Shown one piece after another: positions 20,117-31,223 of a stretch of DNA of 64,000 nt; the first letter of the stretch is position 1; each line of letters starts with the position of its first letter. The notes under the pieces are model-generated. The model saw only the letters and a program-made list of their open reading frames with translations, was not told the DNA's origin and ran no database searches. Position numbers and translations under genes: made by a program. This DNA comes from Cycas panzhihuaensis (lineage: Eukaryota; Cycadophyta): contig CM041465.1 in NCBI GenBank assembly GCA_023213395.1, forward strand, positions 120,659,741 through 120,723,740, read 5' to 3'.

Positions 20117-21240
20117 ATGGAACTAAGATCAGGGAGAACCCTTAATAAAATGGTGAACCCACTATAAAAAATAGTAGCAGATGTATTCCAACGTGTTGAT
20201 ACACTCAACAATGAGATAGCTCGGATCAACGGCACTGCAAACGAGATTAAAAGGGATATTCAACAACTCATGACCATAGTCGAGGAAAGCAAAGGATCTA
20301 GGCCTATCCCGCTATCAAAAGTCAGAGGCAAACACAGAAGAAGAAGAGGAAGTAGGAAGAGAAGATAGATTTTAGAGATGATTCAACGTAGGATTTTGGG
20401 AATACAGAGAGCAAAGGGATTTCCAATAGAGGAACCAAAAGAGCTGGGAACCAGATTATGGCGTCAGAGGGACAAAGTTTTCAGTGGAGAAATTCGATCC
20501 AGACAAATCAAGGGATATCCGAAGCTGGATATTACAGATGGGGACCTACTTACACGTCTATGATATACCTAATGGAGAAAATGTTTTTTAATTGCCTCAC
20601 TTCACTTGTGCGAAAAGGCCCTCCAATGGTTCCGACGGTGGAAGAAGGTCCTCACAGATATTTCTATTGACTCCTAGGGTTCCCTAAAAGCAAGATTGAT
20701 AAATCAATATGAAGACTCGTTGAACACATATTACTTCTCCTAGTTAACTAGATTGCAACATACGAGATCCGTTCAAACATACAAGAATAGTTCCAAGCCC
20801 TTTTAGTGCTTGGTTATCGATCGAATACTAGCCGAGCTCATCTCCAAGACCTACAACGTGGGACCTAAGGGGCCCATCAAATACCGCGTAAAGACAATGG
20901 GGGCCTCAAAACATAAGAGAAGCCATCCGATGTGCAAGGAACATTGAAGCATAATATAGAGAAGATAGGCCAAACTACATTTAAAGAAGTGACCCGTTAG
21001 TCAACCAGAACTCTAATTGGACCATGTCAAGAACAAAAGTAGATCCCTTGCTCACAGGAAGAAACCCAAACAAAGTAAGTGGAGTATCAAGAGAAGAACA
21101 CCTTAAGAGAGGAATGTGCTTTAAATGTGGAAGGAAATGGAATAAAGACCATCAATGTCCATCAAAGAAATTCTTTATGATCCAAGAGAAGATCAAGAAA
21201 AAGAAAAGATTCCAAAAGAAGATGAGGAGGCCAAAGTAGA
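20117..21240 (+). pseudogene. Element K gag
   Basis: From ATG at 20117: MELRSGRTLNKM, a coiled segment (RVDTLNNEIARINGTANEIK), and in other frames the capsid part FDPDKSRDIRSWILQMGTYL, FNCLTSLVRKA, INQYEDSLNTYY, LTRLQHTRSVQTYK and NVGPKGPIKY. The knuckle CFKCGRKWNKDHQC is of the chromovirus type, with an H-x-C end. A lysine-rich tail follows. Several stops and frameshifts. Confidence 0.75.
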
Positions 21241-21299
21241 GGAGCTTCTGGATCTGGACACTAGGCAAATATCGATGCAAGCCATCATGGGACAAAGTA

Positions 21300-21694
21300 A
21301 CATGCCTCAAACATTACGGTTCTAGGGGATGATATAAGGATCACAAGTCGCCATCCTCATCGATAGTGGGAGCACCCACAATTTCATAAATCGACCTACC
21401 GTGGAGAAATTGGGCATACCCATCAAAGTGCCCAACACTTTCTAGGTTGCCATCTCAAATGGAAAATCCATGACTTATGGGGGTTATTGTCCAAAGGTGA
21501 CCCTTCAGATTAATGATTACTCAGTAACCACCCTCATGTTTTGGATGACGGTGGGAGGAGTTGATGTCATATTAGGGGTACAACGGCTACAAACATTAGA
21601 GAATGTAGTCACTAATTTCAGAACATGGGTGATGAGCTTTCGACAGAAGGTGAAATGTTATACACTGCAAGCACCCTCTATACCCTCGATGTAG
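21300..21694 (+). pseudogene. Element K aspartic protease
   Basis: VAILIDSGSTHNFINRPTVE keeps the D-S-G active site of gypsy proteases (L-I-D-S-G-S-T-H-N-F-I). It continues through LQINDYSVTTLMFWMT and VGGVDVILGVQRLQTLE, where the conserved D-V-I-L-G flap-region motif is intact. One stop lies after VPNTF. Confidence 0.8.
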
Positions 21695-21890
21695 CTGGTG
21701 ACATCCCACTGTATGGAGAAGATGTTGAAAAAAAATCCCACCGCATACATAATGATATGTTATAAGATTGCAGTAGAGCACATTTCGATGGAGGTACAAG
21801 AAGCCATAAATGAATACAACTCAGTGTTCGAGGAACCCCCACTGGTGCTTGCCCCTCAAATGTGGATGCTAACACGCCATAGATCTAGTA

Positions 21891-23150
21891 TTGAGAGCTG
21901 CACTAGTTAACTTTCGTCCTTACTACCATCCCTACCAGCTTAGAAGGGAGATAGAGCAAATAATCAAACAACTCTTACACCAAGGATATTTTGTGAACAA
22001 CACAAGTTCATTTGCATCCCTAGTTATACTTAAGCGAAAAAAGGATGGGACCTATCATATGTGTGTTGACTATAGGGGACTAAACAAGATCACTATCAAG
22101 ATTCACTATCCTATCCCAAGGATAGATGACTTGTTGGATGAAATACACAGGGCAAAATACTTTTCAAAGATGGATCCTCAGTCAAGACACTACCAAATCT
22201 ACATCAAAACAAAGGACGTGCACATGACAACCTTTCGCGCTAATGAGGGTCTGTTCGAATTCAAAGTTATGCTATTCGGTCTAAAGAATACGCCAACAAC
22301 ATTCCAGAACACCATGAATACCATACTAAGACCCTTCTTACGAAAATTTGTGTTGGTTTTCTTTAACAACATTTTAATCTATAGTGCAATGTGGGAGGAA
22401 CACTTAGAACATATCAAGGTTGTTCTTCAGATCTTGCTAAGCAATCAACTTTTTGCCAACAAGAAGAAATGCACATTTGGGAAAGAGGAGCTCAAATATC
22501 TGGGACACATTATCTCATAAGAGGGGATCAAGATTGATCCTAGGAAGGTCCAAGCCATCATTAACTAACCCACTCCCAAGAATGTCACATATGTTAGAGC
22601 CTTCCTAGGCGCAACAAGATTTTTTAGTAAACTCATAAAAGGTACGCTCACATTGCATCACCGCTAACTGATCTCACGAAGAAGGATGCATTCACTTGGA
22701 ACCCTCTAACAGAGGATGCTTTCCAAGGCCTCAAGAAAGTAATGATCACCACTCTTGTGCTTGCGACTTCAGATTTCTCCTTGCCTTTCATCCTAGAGTG
22801 TGATGCGTCAAGAACTGGGATAGGAGCAGTCCTCCTCCAAAATGAGTGGCCACTAGCATATGAAACTTAGACGCTGAACAACGAGGAGCTCCTCAAACCT
22901 ATCTATGACAAAGAAATGCTTGGAACTATGCACGCTTTTTATCAATGGCACCAATATTTACTAGGGAATAGATTCATGGTCAAAACAAATCACGATTGCT
23001 TCAAATACTTAACCAGAAAATTCTTTTAAACGAACAACAAAAATATGTGAGTAAGCTTCAGACATTTAGCTTCCCTATTGTATACAAAAAGGGCACAGAG
23101 AACGTGATCACAGATACATTATCGTGGATTCTGGAAGACAACGGTGGGTA
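21891..23150 (+). pseudogene. Element K RT and RNase H, catalytic motif lost
   Basis: A 209-codon open stretch: QGYFVNNTSSFASLVILKRK, MCVDYRGLNKITIKIHYPIP, YFSKMDPQSRHYQI, FKVMLFGLKNTPTTFQNTMN, then VFFNNILIYS in place of the usual Y-x-D-D-I-L-I/V-Y-S, and KCTFGKEELKYLGHIIS. Both catalytic aspartates of the YxDD box read N, so this RT could not polymerise. RNase H follows with stops: FILECDASRTGIGAVLLQNE and MLGTMHAFYQWHQYLLG. Confidence 0.85.
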
Positions 23151-23315
23151 GGATCAAATTGCCGAAATCTCTCTACAGGCAGTATCAATGGCCACTCCTA
23201 ATTGGACTCCTAAACTAATCCTAGACAACTAGAATGACCCTCTCTCAGGGAAGATATTGGATGAGATCAAGAACCAAGGGAGTACCAAGTATAGACTACA
23301 AGGAGGCTTGATTCT

Positions 23316-24490
23316 ATGGAAGGGGAAGATATTTATTCTAGCATCATCAAAAGCAAAAGAGATGCTATTAGAAAAGCGCATTCCGTGCTTAGTGTAGGAC
23401 ACAGAGGGATTGGAAAAACCTATCTCAAGGTACGAGACTCCCCGTTTTGGAGAGGGATGAAAGCTGGCGTTCTTAAAGTTGTATTAGAATGTGATTCTTG
23501 TCAAAGGAATAAAAATGAGAACATAAAAAGTCCTAGCTTACTCTAGCCTCTACCATTCCCATTGCAAAAATGGGAAGAAATCGCGATATATTTTATCACA
23601 AGCCTACCAAAATCAGAGGGTAAGGATGCCTTTTTTGTGGTTGTCAATCATCTAACAAAATATGCGTATTTTAGGGGAATTCAATCGATAGCTAAAACAA
23701 GCCAAGTAGCTGAAATTTTCATGAAAGAAATACATCATCTACACAAGTTCCCTAAAGTTATAGTCAACGATCGTGACCTAAAGTTTACAAGCCATTTCTG
23801 GCAAGACTTGTTTAGACTGGGGGGTACAAAGCTATCCATGAGCACCACATACCACCTGCAATCAAACAGTTAGACTGAAGTAGTAAACAAGTGCCTAGAA
23901 GGGTATCTACAGAATTTCACCTCTGACAAGCAACAACTTTGGCACAAATGGCTCCATTTGGCTGAATGGTGGTACAATGCTACTTACCATACAACGACAA
24001 GAATGACTCCCTTCTAGGAACTACACAAGGTCGAGCCACCATCCCTCCTTACATGGGCAAAGATGTTGCATATACAAGGGGTTCGAGAACAACAGGAGCA
24101 AATGGATCAAACGCTTCAAATATTAAAAGACAATTTAAACACTGCAATGAATCGAATGAAGAAACAGGCAAACTTACATAGATTCGAGAGATCCTTCTCA
24201 GTTGGTGATTGGGTTTTCTTAAGACTACAACCATACAAGTAGTTGACTCTGAGACAAACAAGCAAGCAAAAGCTAGCACCTAGATTTTTTAGGCCATATT
24301 AGGTCAATGAGAAGATCAAAGAAATAGCCTATCAACTAGCCCTCTCTCAAGGAAGTTGTATTCATGATGTCTTCCATGTATCATGCCTCAAGTGGAAGCT
24401 TGGTGAGAAAATCACCCCTCAAACCAACATTCCAAAGTTAGATGAAGGAAAATTTATTCTAGAACCCAAAGGGATTCTACAGGTCTAAAT
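23316..24490 (+). pseudogene. Element K integrase
   Basis: Zinc-binding end HRGIGKTYLKVRDSPFWRGM and CDSCQRNKNE; core WEEIAIYFITSLPKSEGKDA, VVVNHLTKYAYF, PKVIVNDRDLKFTSHFWQDL, KLSMSTTYHLQSN. The first catalytic aspartate position (usually W-E-x-I-x-M-D-F) reads Y here. The second D (NDRD) is present. The C-terminal part has FSVGDWVFLRLQPYK and LAPRFFRPY, the GPY-like module. Stops are scattered. Confidence 0.8.
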
Positions 24491-24630
24491 AAAACAACTA
24501 CGCTCCAAGGAAATAAGAGAATACCTTGTGAAGTGGAAAACCTTGGATGCAGAAGATGCCACATGGGAATCCGAAGAATGGATCTATCAACATTCAAACT
24601 TACCATGCTTTGAGGGCAAAGCATGCTTTC
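24491..24630 (+). pseudogene. Element K chromodomain
   Basis: EYLVKWKTLDAEDATWESEE then WIYQHSNLPCFEG, matching the chromodomain core Y-L-V-K-W-x-x-L...A-T-W-E fused to integrase in chromoviruses. In this group it is thought to steer integration to marked chromatin. It is one of the best preserved parts of K; a stop lies just upstream. Confidence 0.8.
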
Positions 24631-24643
24631 GAGGGTGGAGACT
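24631..24643 (+). other. Polypurine tract of K
   Basis: GAGGGTGGAGACT immediately before the TGAAACG start of the 3' LTR. Confidence 0.7.
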
Positions 24644-25126
24644 TGAAACGTTCCTTCTTTTTTCCCCTGTCTAGCCGTCTTCGCATGGAGAATTTGACTG
24701 ACTTAATTAAGCCAGAAATGCCTTAGTTTTAGCCGACTTTAAGTAGTAAGTCTGGCTAACATAAATCCTTCTGTCTATATGACTTCCATTTTACTTTTGG
24801 GCGAGCTCCATCCTAGGGTTGTGGCCGCCTATTTAAAGGAAAGGTTGGGTTTAGTCTTGAGCATCAAAACCGAGTTGTTGGCTACTATAATCTTGGCCTT
24901 AGGCCTACAATTTTGCTGGAGGGAACCTCGCCTCGAAGAGGGAAGCTTTACCAGGTGTTACCTTATCAATTTTACTTCATATTTTGATTTGTACTCTCTC
25001 ATTTATTTCATTAATAATTGTTTTAAATGCTACAAAGGTCTACATTTATGGTATTAAAACTATATTTGTGTATTTTGTTCTATTTTTGCTCTATTTTCTC
25101 CAAAAGGATTGTGCAAGCTTGCTACA
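24644..25126 (+). repeat. 3' LTR of K
   Basis: 483 bp from TGAAACGTTCC to GCTTGCTACA. It contains a TATA-like TATTTAAAGG at about 24830. Only its last bases are matched on the left side of K, so the start relies on TG and the adjoining polypurine tract. Confidence 0.65.
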
Positions 25127-25179
25127 TTAGGAGATTGGTAAAAATAGAAGTGTTGTGGATTGTTAAGTGATTACAACAA

Positions 25180-25563
25180 ATGCCAAGTAGCCCAATTCAA
25201 ATTAGATCCAAACAGGTCATCAAAAAGGGTGTAAAATGATGACGAGAGGGAACAAAAGAGGAGGAAATGGAAACTGAACCATCAATAGAAGAATGGGCAC
25301 CAATGGAGAAGGAATTTTCACCCACCATGGATCCAAGAGAATCATTTTCCCATCAATAAACTTCTGTTAAAGGGAAATGTAAACAAATAATTCAGCTAGT
25401 AGAGGACTTAGAATAAGGATATAAGGCAAAAATTGCTACATTGCATGAGAAATTAAAGGAAAAGGATGCCATCATTGCCACCCTAACACAAACAAACTAA
25501 GACCTACTCAAAGCCAATGAAACCAATGGAGGACAAGAGTCAGGACTATAGGGGCAACCCTAG
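25180..25563 (+). pseudogene. Unidentified coding remnant with a coiled coil
   Basis: One frame from ATG runs 127 codons to TAG at 25561-25563 with six internal stops: MPSSPIQIRSKQVIKKGVK, KEEEMETEPSIEEWAPMEKE, KGKCKQIIQLVEDLE, GYKAKIATLHEKLKEKDAI and IATLTQTN. The acidic then coiled-coil character suits a gypsy gag N-terminus or a transposon protein, but I cannot identify it. Persistence of one frame suggests real ancestry from a coding sequence. Confidence 0.4.
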
Positions 25564-25900
25564 TAGTGAAGCGAGGGAGGAGAAATACAAAATTTTGAGG
25601 AGATAGCATTAAAAATTTGATTTTTTTTAGCAAAGATTGTCAACATGCTTTTGTTGACTTGTAGTAGATGTTGGGGTCAAATCATGATTGGGTGCACTTG
25701 GAACAATGGAAAACATGTTAATTTGTGTTTAATAGGTTGAGATCCATGTAGAGAAAGATCCAGCATATGACAAGGGCAATCAAAAGTGTAGAAAAACCTA
25801 GTGTAAAGTTGAAAAGATGCTTTCGAGGAATGTATGATAGCATGTGTTCCGAACAAAAGTGAGAATGAGAACGCATACAGGAATGTATGCAGGAATGCAT
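25564..25900. other. Unassigned DNA left of element D
   Basis: No gene. A TGTTGGGGTCAAATC start at about 25671 could be the start of the LTR whose end is at 41982, split by D; not proven. Confidence 0.3.
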
Positions 25901-25905
25901 GACAA
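25901..25905. repeat. Target-site duplication of element D, left copy (GACAA)
   Basis: Matches AACAA at 41077-41081 in four of five bases, consistent with one later mutation in an old insertion. Confidence 0.7.
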
Positions 25906-26215
25906 TGAAAGAGGTTAATGTATCAAGGTCATTTGTGTAGATTAATTAAGTGACCTTAGGATATATTATTAGCATTAGTCTCTTAGTGAAATGCACTTTA
26001 TGTGCATTGGATGTAATTTCGGGTTCATGTCATTAGGCAGAAAAATCCTAACTCTAATGCTCATCCTCAATAATAAGAAGTGAAATCTCAAGGAGGGAGT
26101 CATTATTCATTCTCACCTCCAAGCTTGCTCTCATATTTTGTTTCATCTATTTTTCATTCTCCATTGACATTGTGTGCATGTGAGTAATTTATTCCCTAGA
26201 TCCATCCATCCTTCA
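25906..26215 (+). repeat. 5' LTR of element D
   Basis: 310 bp, TGAAAGAGG...CATCCTTCA. Matched by 40766-41076. Confidence 0.92.
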
Positions 26216-26217
26216 TG

Positions 26218-26229
26218 TGGTATCAGAGC
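26218..26229 (+). other. Primer-binding site of element D
   Basis: TGGTATCAGAGC, the exact initiator-Met-type site, two bases after the LTR. Confidence 0.92.
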
Positions 26230-28099
26230 TAGAAGGGGTTCTATTCACTCCATTACACTTGCATGGAGTCATTTTGCCTCTCATTCACCTTCAATGTGAA
26301 GTATTAAGAGTGCATTCATCATTTTTAACATTTTGAGAGTTTAAAATTATAGTACTTTGTATATTGTTGCTTTCTCTATGTGTGCAGAATTTCAGAGGTG
26401 GAAAATATAGGTTTTTGAAGATATTTGGATGCCGGAACATTCCAAGAAGCATTAAAGGCCTACAATTTTATAAAAAATTCGATCATCTTGGATTTTGATG
26501 AAATTTGGCGTGCAGGGTCGCCTTGACTAGAGGATCTTTTGGAGCAGCTTCAGATTCAACCTACAATAGCGAGTTTAGCTGAAACAAAAGGGTAAAATTT
26601 GCGGATAAGTGACTTATAACACTTTTCCCAATGAAATTCTTTAATTATAAGCTGAAAATCTAAAAGTGTTTTTGAGGGATTTGGTAGATTTATGTCTTAG
26701 GATCATTTTAAGACAAATCTCATCAAATTTCATCCATTGGTTAGTGAGATCTATGCAATTTTTTCACGGATGCTGAATTTGCCTACTCAAGCCCACAAGG
26801 GACATTGCGAGGGCATTTCGTGCAATTTTTTGCTGGTTTTGGAGATGGTGCAAAAGGAAAAGTTGATGTACGTGTCAAAACGCAACTTTTGACATATTGA
26901 AGTTTAGATTCTGAGAAAGTGGATTTGGTAGGATTATGCTTTTGTGTGTTTTTTTGGGCAAAACGTTTTTATGCCTTTTCAGAAATATGACTTCGCTACT
27001 CTATCAGAAACAACATTTTGAACACTTTTTCCTTCTGTCATAAATTTAAATTCCATCATTTAGGCCTTCATATTTGTAATTTTTAGAAAATTATGTCCAT
27101 TTATTATTATTTGTAATTTTTGTAAAAAAAATCACAAAATAGGACAAAATAGCATGCATCTAGATTTAAAAAAATTAGTATTTTAGTGGCAAGTTGATCC
27201 GCTTTTTAGCCCATTGTGGCTTTTGTATTGAAAAATTCAAAAACATATTTAGAAACATTTTACTAAAGCAAGGGAAACTTTGGATCAGAAGTAACATCCG
27301 ATTCCCCTGCTAAATCTAACATGCTTTTTCTATTTGCACAGATAGCATAAAGCATCACATAAAGTAGTAGTAACAACAAAGCAAGCACAAAAAGCAAGCA
27401 AGCACATTTGGCAACTTTCTATTTCAGTTTTTAGTTATTCGGAAACAAGTTATATTATTCCTAAAAGGAATATCATCTGTACGATTTATACTGCTAGGCC
27501 TTAAGGGTGGTGTGAGTTTCATACTGGGTCTGGTCTTAACCAGAATAGTGGTGGAGGGACAGGTTAGCCATACCTATGGCTTCCAATCAAGGATAGTCCT
27601 GATAACCACCTGGGAAAATTGAAAACTTTAATGCAAGATTAAAATTAACCCAGTTCAATATCCGTCATAGCCGTGGGATACGCACGTAGCATTTGACTCT
27701 TCAGAGGAGGTATATAGTTACTCACTAGTGAACTGGGTGAGGACTGGGAGTACCTGGGCTACACTGTGACTTAGATTTCATCACTAAGCGCAGGTGCGGG
27801 TATCGCGGGTGAAGGCCCTAATCGTATACTAGAAGCCTTAGGCATCAAAACCTCACCTACATTTGGATATAAGTTAGAGGTTAATGGCATGACACATCAC
27901 CACTCTTTGCCAGCTCTACATTAGGCCTTATTCTTGCATCATTGATTATGCTCATTTTTCATAGTTATTAAATAACACTTAATCATTGTTTGCTTCTCAT
28001 CATAGCATTCATTTCTATATCCCTGCTGCGCTAGGTGTACTAGCCACACGTGTCAGTGGCACATGCTTTTATCATCTCTTCTACTTGTTCATCATCACC
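26230..28099 (+). other. Untranslated leader of element D
   Basis: About 1.9 kb. Mostly AT-rich, but 27481-27900 is clearly richer in G and C and has a different texture, with no long frame. This may be a structured RNA region or acquired sequence. Confidence 0.5.
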
Positions 28100-29056
28100 A
28101 TGTCATCTCAATTCAAGTAAAATGTCAACTACATATTGAAAGACAAAGAAAATTGGAATTTGTGGTACACTGGAGTTTAAAATGTTGCAAAGTATGAAGG
28201 CCTTTGGAGAGCCCACTTGTAGCCTACACCCATCATACCCACAACAACTACAACACTTGCTTCTGGTGGATCCACCCCAACAACTCCTATAGATGTTGCA
28301 GCCAAACTATAATGGAAGATAGATGATGAAAAGATTTGTACAGGAATTCTGTTGGTTATTGATCACTCCTTGCACAACTTGATTAACGAAGAGTAACATG
28401 ATACAGCCTGGAAGGTCCTTGAAGTTTTCAAGAAGAACTTTGATACCAAGTCAGATTTAGAATTTGTTCATCTTGTTTTGGAAATGAACAAATTTAAAAT
28501 GCAGAAGGGACGAGCTCATGAGACAGTAAATTTCCTTCGACGAATAAAACTGGCAATTGATAAAGATTTTAAGGCCCAATGTATCACTTGGGCATTCTTG
28601 ATCCAGTCATGTCGACATATCCTTGATTATAAAAACTTGCTTGGAAGTCTTCAATCTAGTGGAACATTGAAGACACTCAACTTTGAAGCACTTGCTGAGA
28701 AGTTCATAGAATTTGACAAGACCTTTGATACCAACTTTGTAGCCTTTGAATCTCTTCCAGATGCAGCCTTTGTGGTGGAAGAAGAAGCTTGCTACACAAA
28801 AAATCAAGGTCCCTCTCATGGCAAAGGAAATAACCGAGCAAGAGGAAGAGAAAGAAACATGGAAAATCGTCCACAAGGTCAACCAAACCCTCAGTCATAG
28901 CCTCGACAGTCTCAAGGCCAAGTGCCACCTTAACAAAGAGCAAGACAGTCAGGCCAAACCAGTACCTCTTCAGGGACTGGTAATCAAACTATTATGTGTG
29001 ATCGATGTAACCATAAAGGACACTTAGCAAAAGACTACATAACTGCCACTTATAAG
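28100..29056 (+). pseudogene. Element D gag, first part, cut by B
   Basis: From ATG at 28100 (MSSQFK) with early stops: LKDKENWNLWYTGV (L-x-x-x-x-N-x-x-x-W gag start), WKIDDEKICTGILLVIDHSL, then 140 open codons from 28478 including KMQKGRAHETVNFLRRIKLA. The basic tail NRARGRERNMENRPQGQP leads to the knuckle CDRCNHKGHLAKDY, where the last Cys is Tyr. Six codons later (TYK) element B and its ATAAG duplication interrupt; the frame resumes at 36738. Confidence 0.8.
29052..29056. repeat. Target-site duplication of element B, left copy (ATAAG)
   Basis: Exact match to 36733-36737; it fixes the ends of B. Confidence 0.9.
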
Positions 29057-29608
29057 TGTGAAAAGGAGCCTAATGGCCTCACAGTCCCAAGATCTAGAAG
29101 CTAGGTTTACTTTAGTTCTAGAAAGCACAAATGCTAACAAGTATGATACTCTCAAGATAAAAAGCATAAGCAAGACAAAGCATAAAATGAAGGAGCAAGA
29201 GAATGATACCAAATGTGTGGGGTTGGAATTGGTCCAACTTCCAAATGAATAAACAATTTGATTAGTAAACTGACAGCATAACAATACAGCTCCAACTCTC
29301 TTATGAGACAATGAGGAGAGGTCTCATTATATAGAGTGAAATGAGAGACCTAAGGCATTGGATGTTTGACAAGTGTCAAACATCTAAGGTACATGCCTTG
29401 CATGTCAGACGTGTCCTTTTGGGGCTCTCATGTGAGCAAAAGTGCATGGGGGTCCATTTGACCCTTTAGTGACAACGTTGTGTCACTAGAAAGAATGTGG
29501 GTGTGCACTTTATCACATAAGTGATAAGTCACCCCTAAAGTACAAAAGTACAAATATTACATGAAAAATAAAGTACATAATCTTAACATGTAAACATAAG
29601 GTTTAACA
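29057..29608 (-). repeat. 3' LTR of element B
   Basis: 552 bp, TGTGAAAAGGAGCC...AGGTTTAACA on the plus strand. Contains dyad 1 at 29361-29384 and, in sense, a TATA box CTATATAATG at 29325-29334. Confidence 0.93.
29361..29384. promoter_or_regulatory. U3 dyad 1 of element B, left LTR
   Basis: Perfect 11-bp arms GATGTTTGACA and TGTCAAACATC around AG. The copy in the right LTR (36480-36509) is longer, with perfect 14-bp arms TTGGATGTTTGACA / TGTCAAACATCCAA. In sense it sits 20-40 bp upstream of the TATA box. Confidence 0.6.
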
Positions 29609-29617
29609 CCCCCCCTT
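29609..29617 (-). other. Polypurine tract of element B
   Basis: AAGGGGGGG in sense, next to the 3' LTR. Confidence 0.85.
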
Positions 29618-31223
29618 ACTATTTACAATGTTAAGTCGGACGCCAAGACCATCTCTGAATTTTACAAATTTTTCTCTACCAAGAGGTTTGGTAAAGATAT
29701 TTGCTGTCTGCTCTTACAGAGTGCATCTTTGGAGGTTGATCGGCCAGCTCGCACATGCTCTCTGATGAAATGATGATGAACCTCGATGTGTTTGGTCTGT
29801 GCATGAAAAACTAGATTCTTGACTAACTTGAGTACACTTTGATTGTCACAGTATATCCTGGTGGGGTGATCCTGCTCAAGTCCAAGTTCCTCAAGAATCC
29901 GTCGTAGCTAGATAGCTTCACAAGCTGCGCTGACTGCAGCTTTGTACTCTACTTCGGTGGAGAACAAGGTAACATTGGGTTGCTTCTTGCAACTCCACGA
30001 AACAATTGCTGAACCAAAGGAAAAACAATATCCCGAGGTTGATCTTACGCTATCACGGCAACCTTTGCCCAATCTGAGAACTCTTCCAGAGTTAAGTTCT
30101 CATTATGTGCATACTCAAGGCCATGCTGCAATGTGCCTTTGATGTATTTAAGTATGCGTTTAGCTGCATTCCAATGTTTCTGATTGGGTTGAGACATGTA
30201 TTGTGAACAAATCCCAACTACAAATGAAATATCCGGTCGAGTGTTGGTGAGATAAATGAGGCTCCCAATCAACTACCGGTAAAGTGTGGGATCTGTAGGT
30301 GCGGCTTCCTCATTGAGAGTAAGCTTAGATCCATTCCCCATTAGTATAGGCGCTGGTTTGCAGTTGTGCATCCTGAACTACTGTAAAATGTCCCAAGAAT
30401 ATTTTGCTTGGGAGATGAAGATATAGCCTGGTTGTTGCTATATCTCAAAGCCTAAGAAATAATGGAGAAGTCTAAGATCTGTCATCTCGAAACTTCTCTT
30501 TAAGTCATCCTGGAGAATGTTTATCATCTTAGTGTCATTGCCAGTGATCACTAAGTCATCTACATACAAGGCAACAAAAATGGCATGGTTCTTTTCATGT
30601 TTGATATATAGGTTAGGATCTGAAGTAGATCGATGAAACCCATGTCTCAAGAAGTAATCATCGATCTTTGAGTACCATGCTCTTGGAGCTTGTTTCAAGC
30701 CATATAACGCCTTTTTTAGGCAACATACAAAATGCTCATTGCCTTGTACTTTGTAACCGGGAAGTTGCTCCAAGTATACCTCCTCCTGAAGATCGCCATT
30801 AAGAAAGGCGCTCTTCACGTCCATCTGATAGACTGGCCATTTGCATTTAGCAGCTAAGGCCAAGATGAGTCTAATGGTGTTCATATTTGCCACTGGTGGC
30901 AAAGTCTCCTCATAGTCTATGCCTTCCTTTTGTTTGAATCCTTTTACCACAAGGTGGGCCTTCTACCGCTTAAGTGAACCATCAGAGTGGAATTTGGTTT
31001 TTTAGACCCATTTGCAACTAATTGCCTGTTTATGTTTAGGCAATTCAACCAAATCCCAAGTACCATTCTTTTCAATAGAATGGATTTCTTCATCCATGGC
31101 AGCCTTCTAATTTTCATTTTTAGAAGCCTCCTCAAAAGTGGAAGGCTCATCAACACATAGCACTTCAGCCATAAGTGCATAATTGGTCTGCTGCCTAAGT
31201 GGTTGATCAACAAAAGATGTGCT
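29618..31223 (-). pseudogene. Element B RT and RNase H
   Basis: [76 protein letters not shown] (catalytic pair intact), [15 protein letters not shown]. The Trp codon of the next W-Q-Q-P-G is a stop at about 30438. RNase [41 protein letters not shown], then after a frameshift the C-terminal HHHFI and FTKPLG-type region to 29618. Also frameshifted upstream, in the KWVYK region near 31000. Confidence 0.88.

Larger units (their letters stand above)
19951..25126 (+). mobile_element. Ty3/gypsy chromovirus K
   Basis: Plus-strand order gag, protease, RT, RNase H, integrase, chromodomain, polypurine tract, 3' LTR, which is the gypsy order (integrase after RT) as opposed to copia. The left LTR is reduced to a tail (about 19957-19976, GCGCAGGCTTGCTACA) matching GTGCAAGCTTGCTACA at the end of the right LTR. 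Many stops and lost catalytic residues show that it is old. Confidence 0.85.

Noticed and set aside
26218-26229. TGGTATCAGAGC-type sequences considered as tRNA gene pieces
   Set aside because: All occurrences sit at LTR edges and are primer-binding sites complementary to initiator-Met tRNA, not tRNA genes. I found no tRNA cloverleaf in the window.
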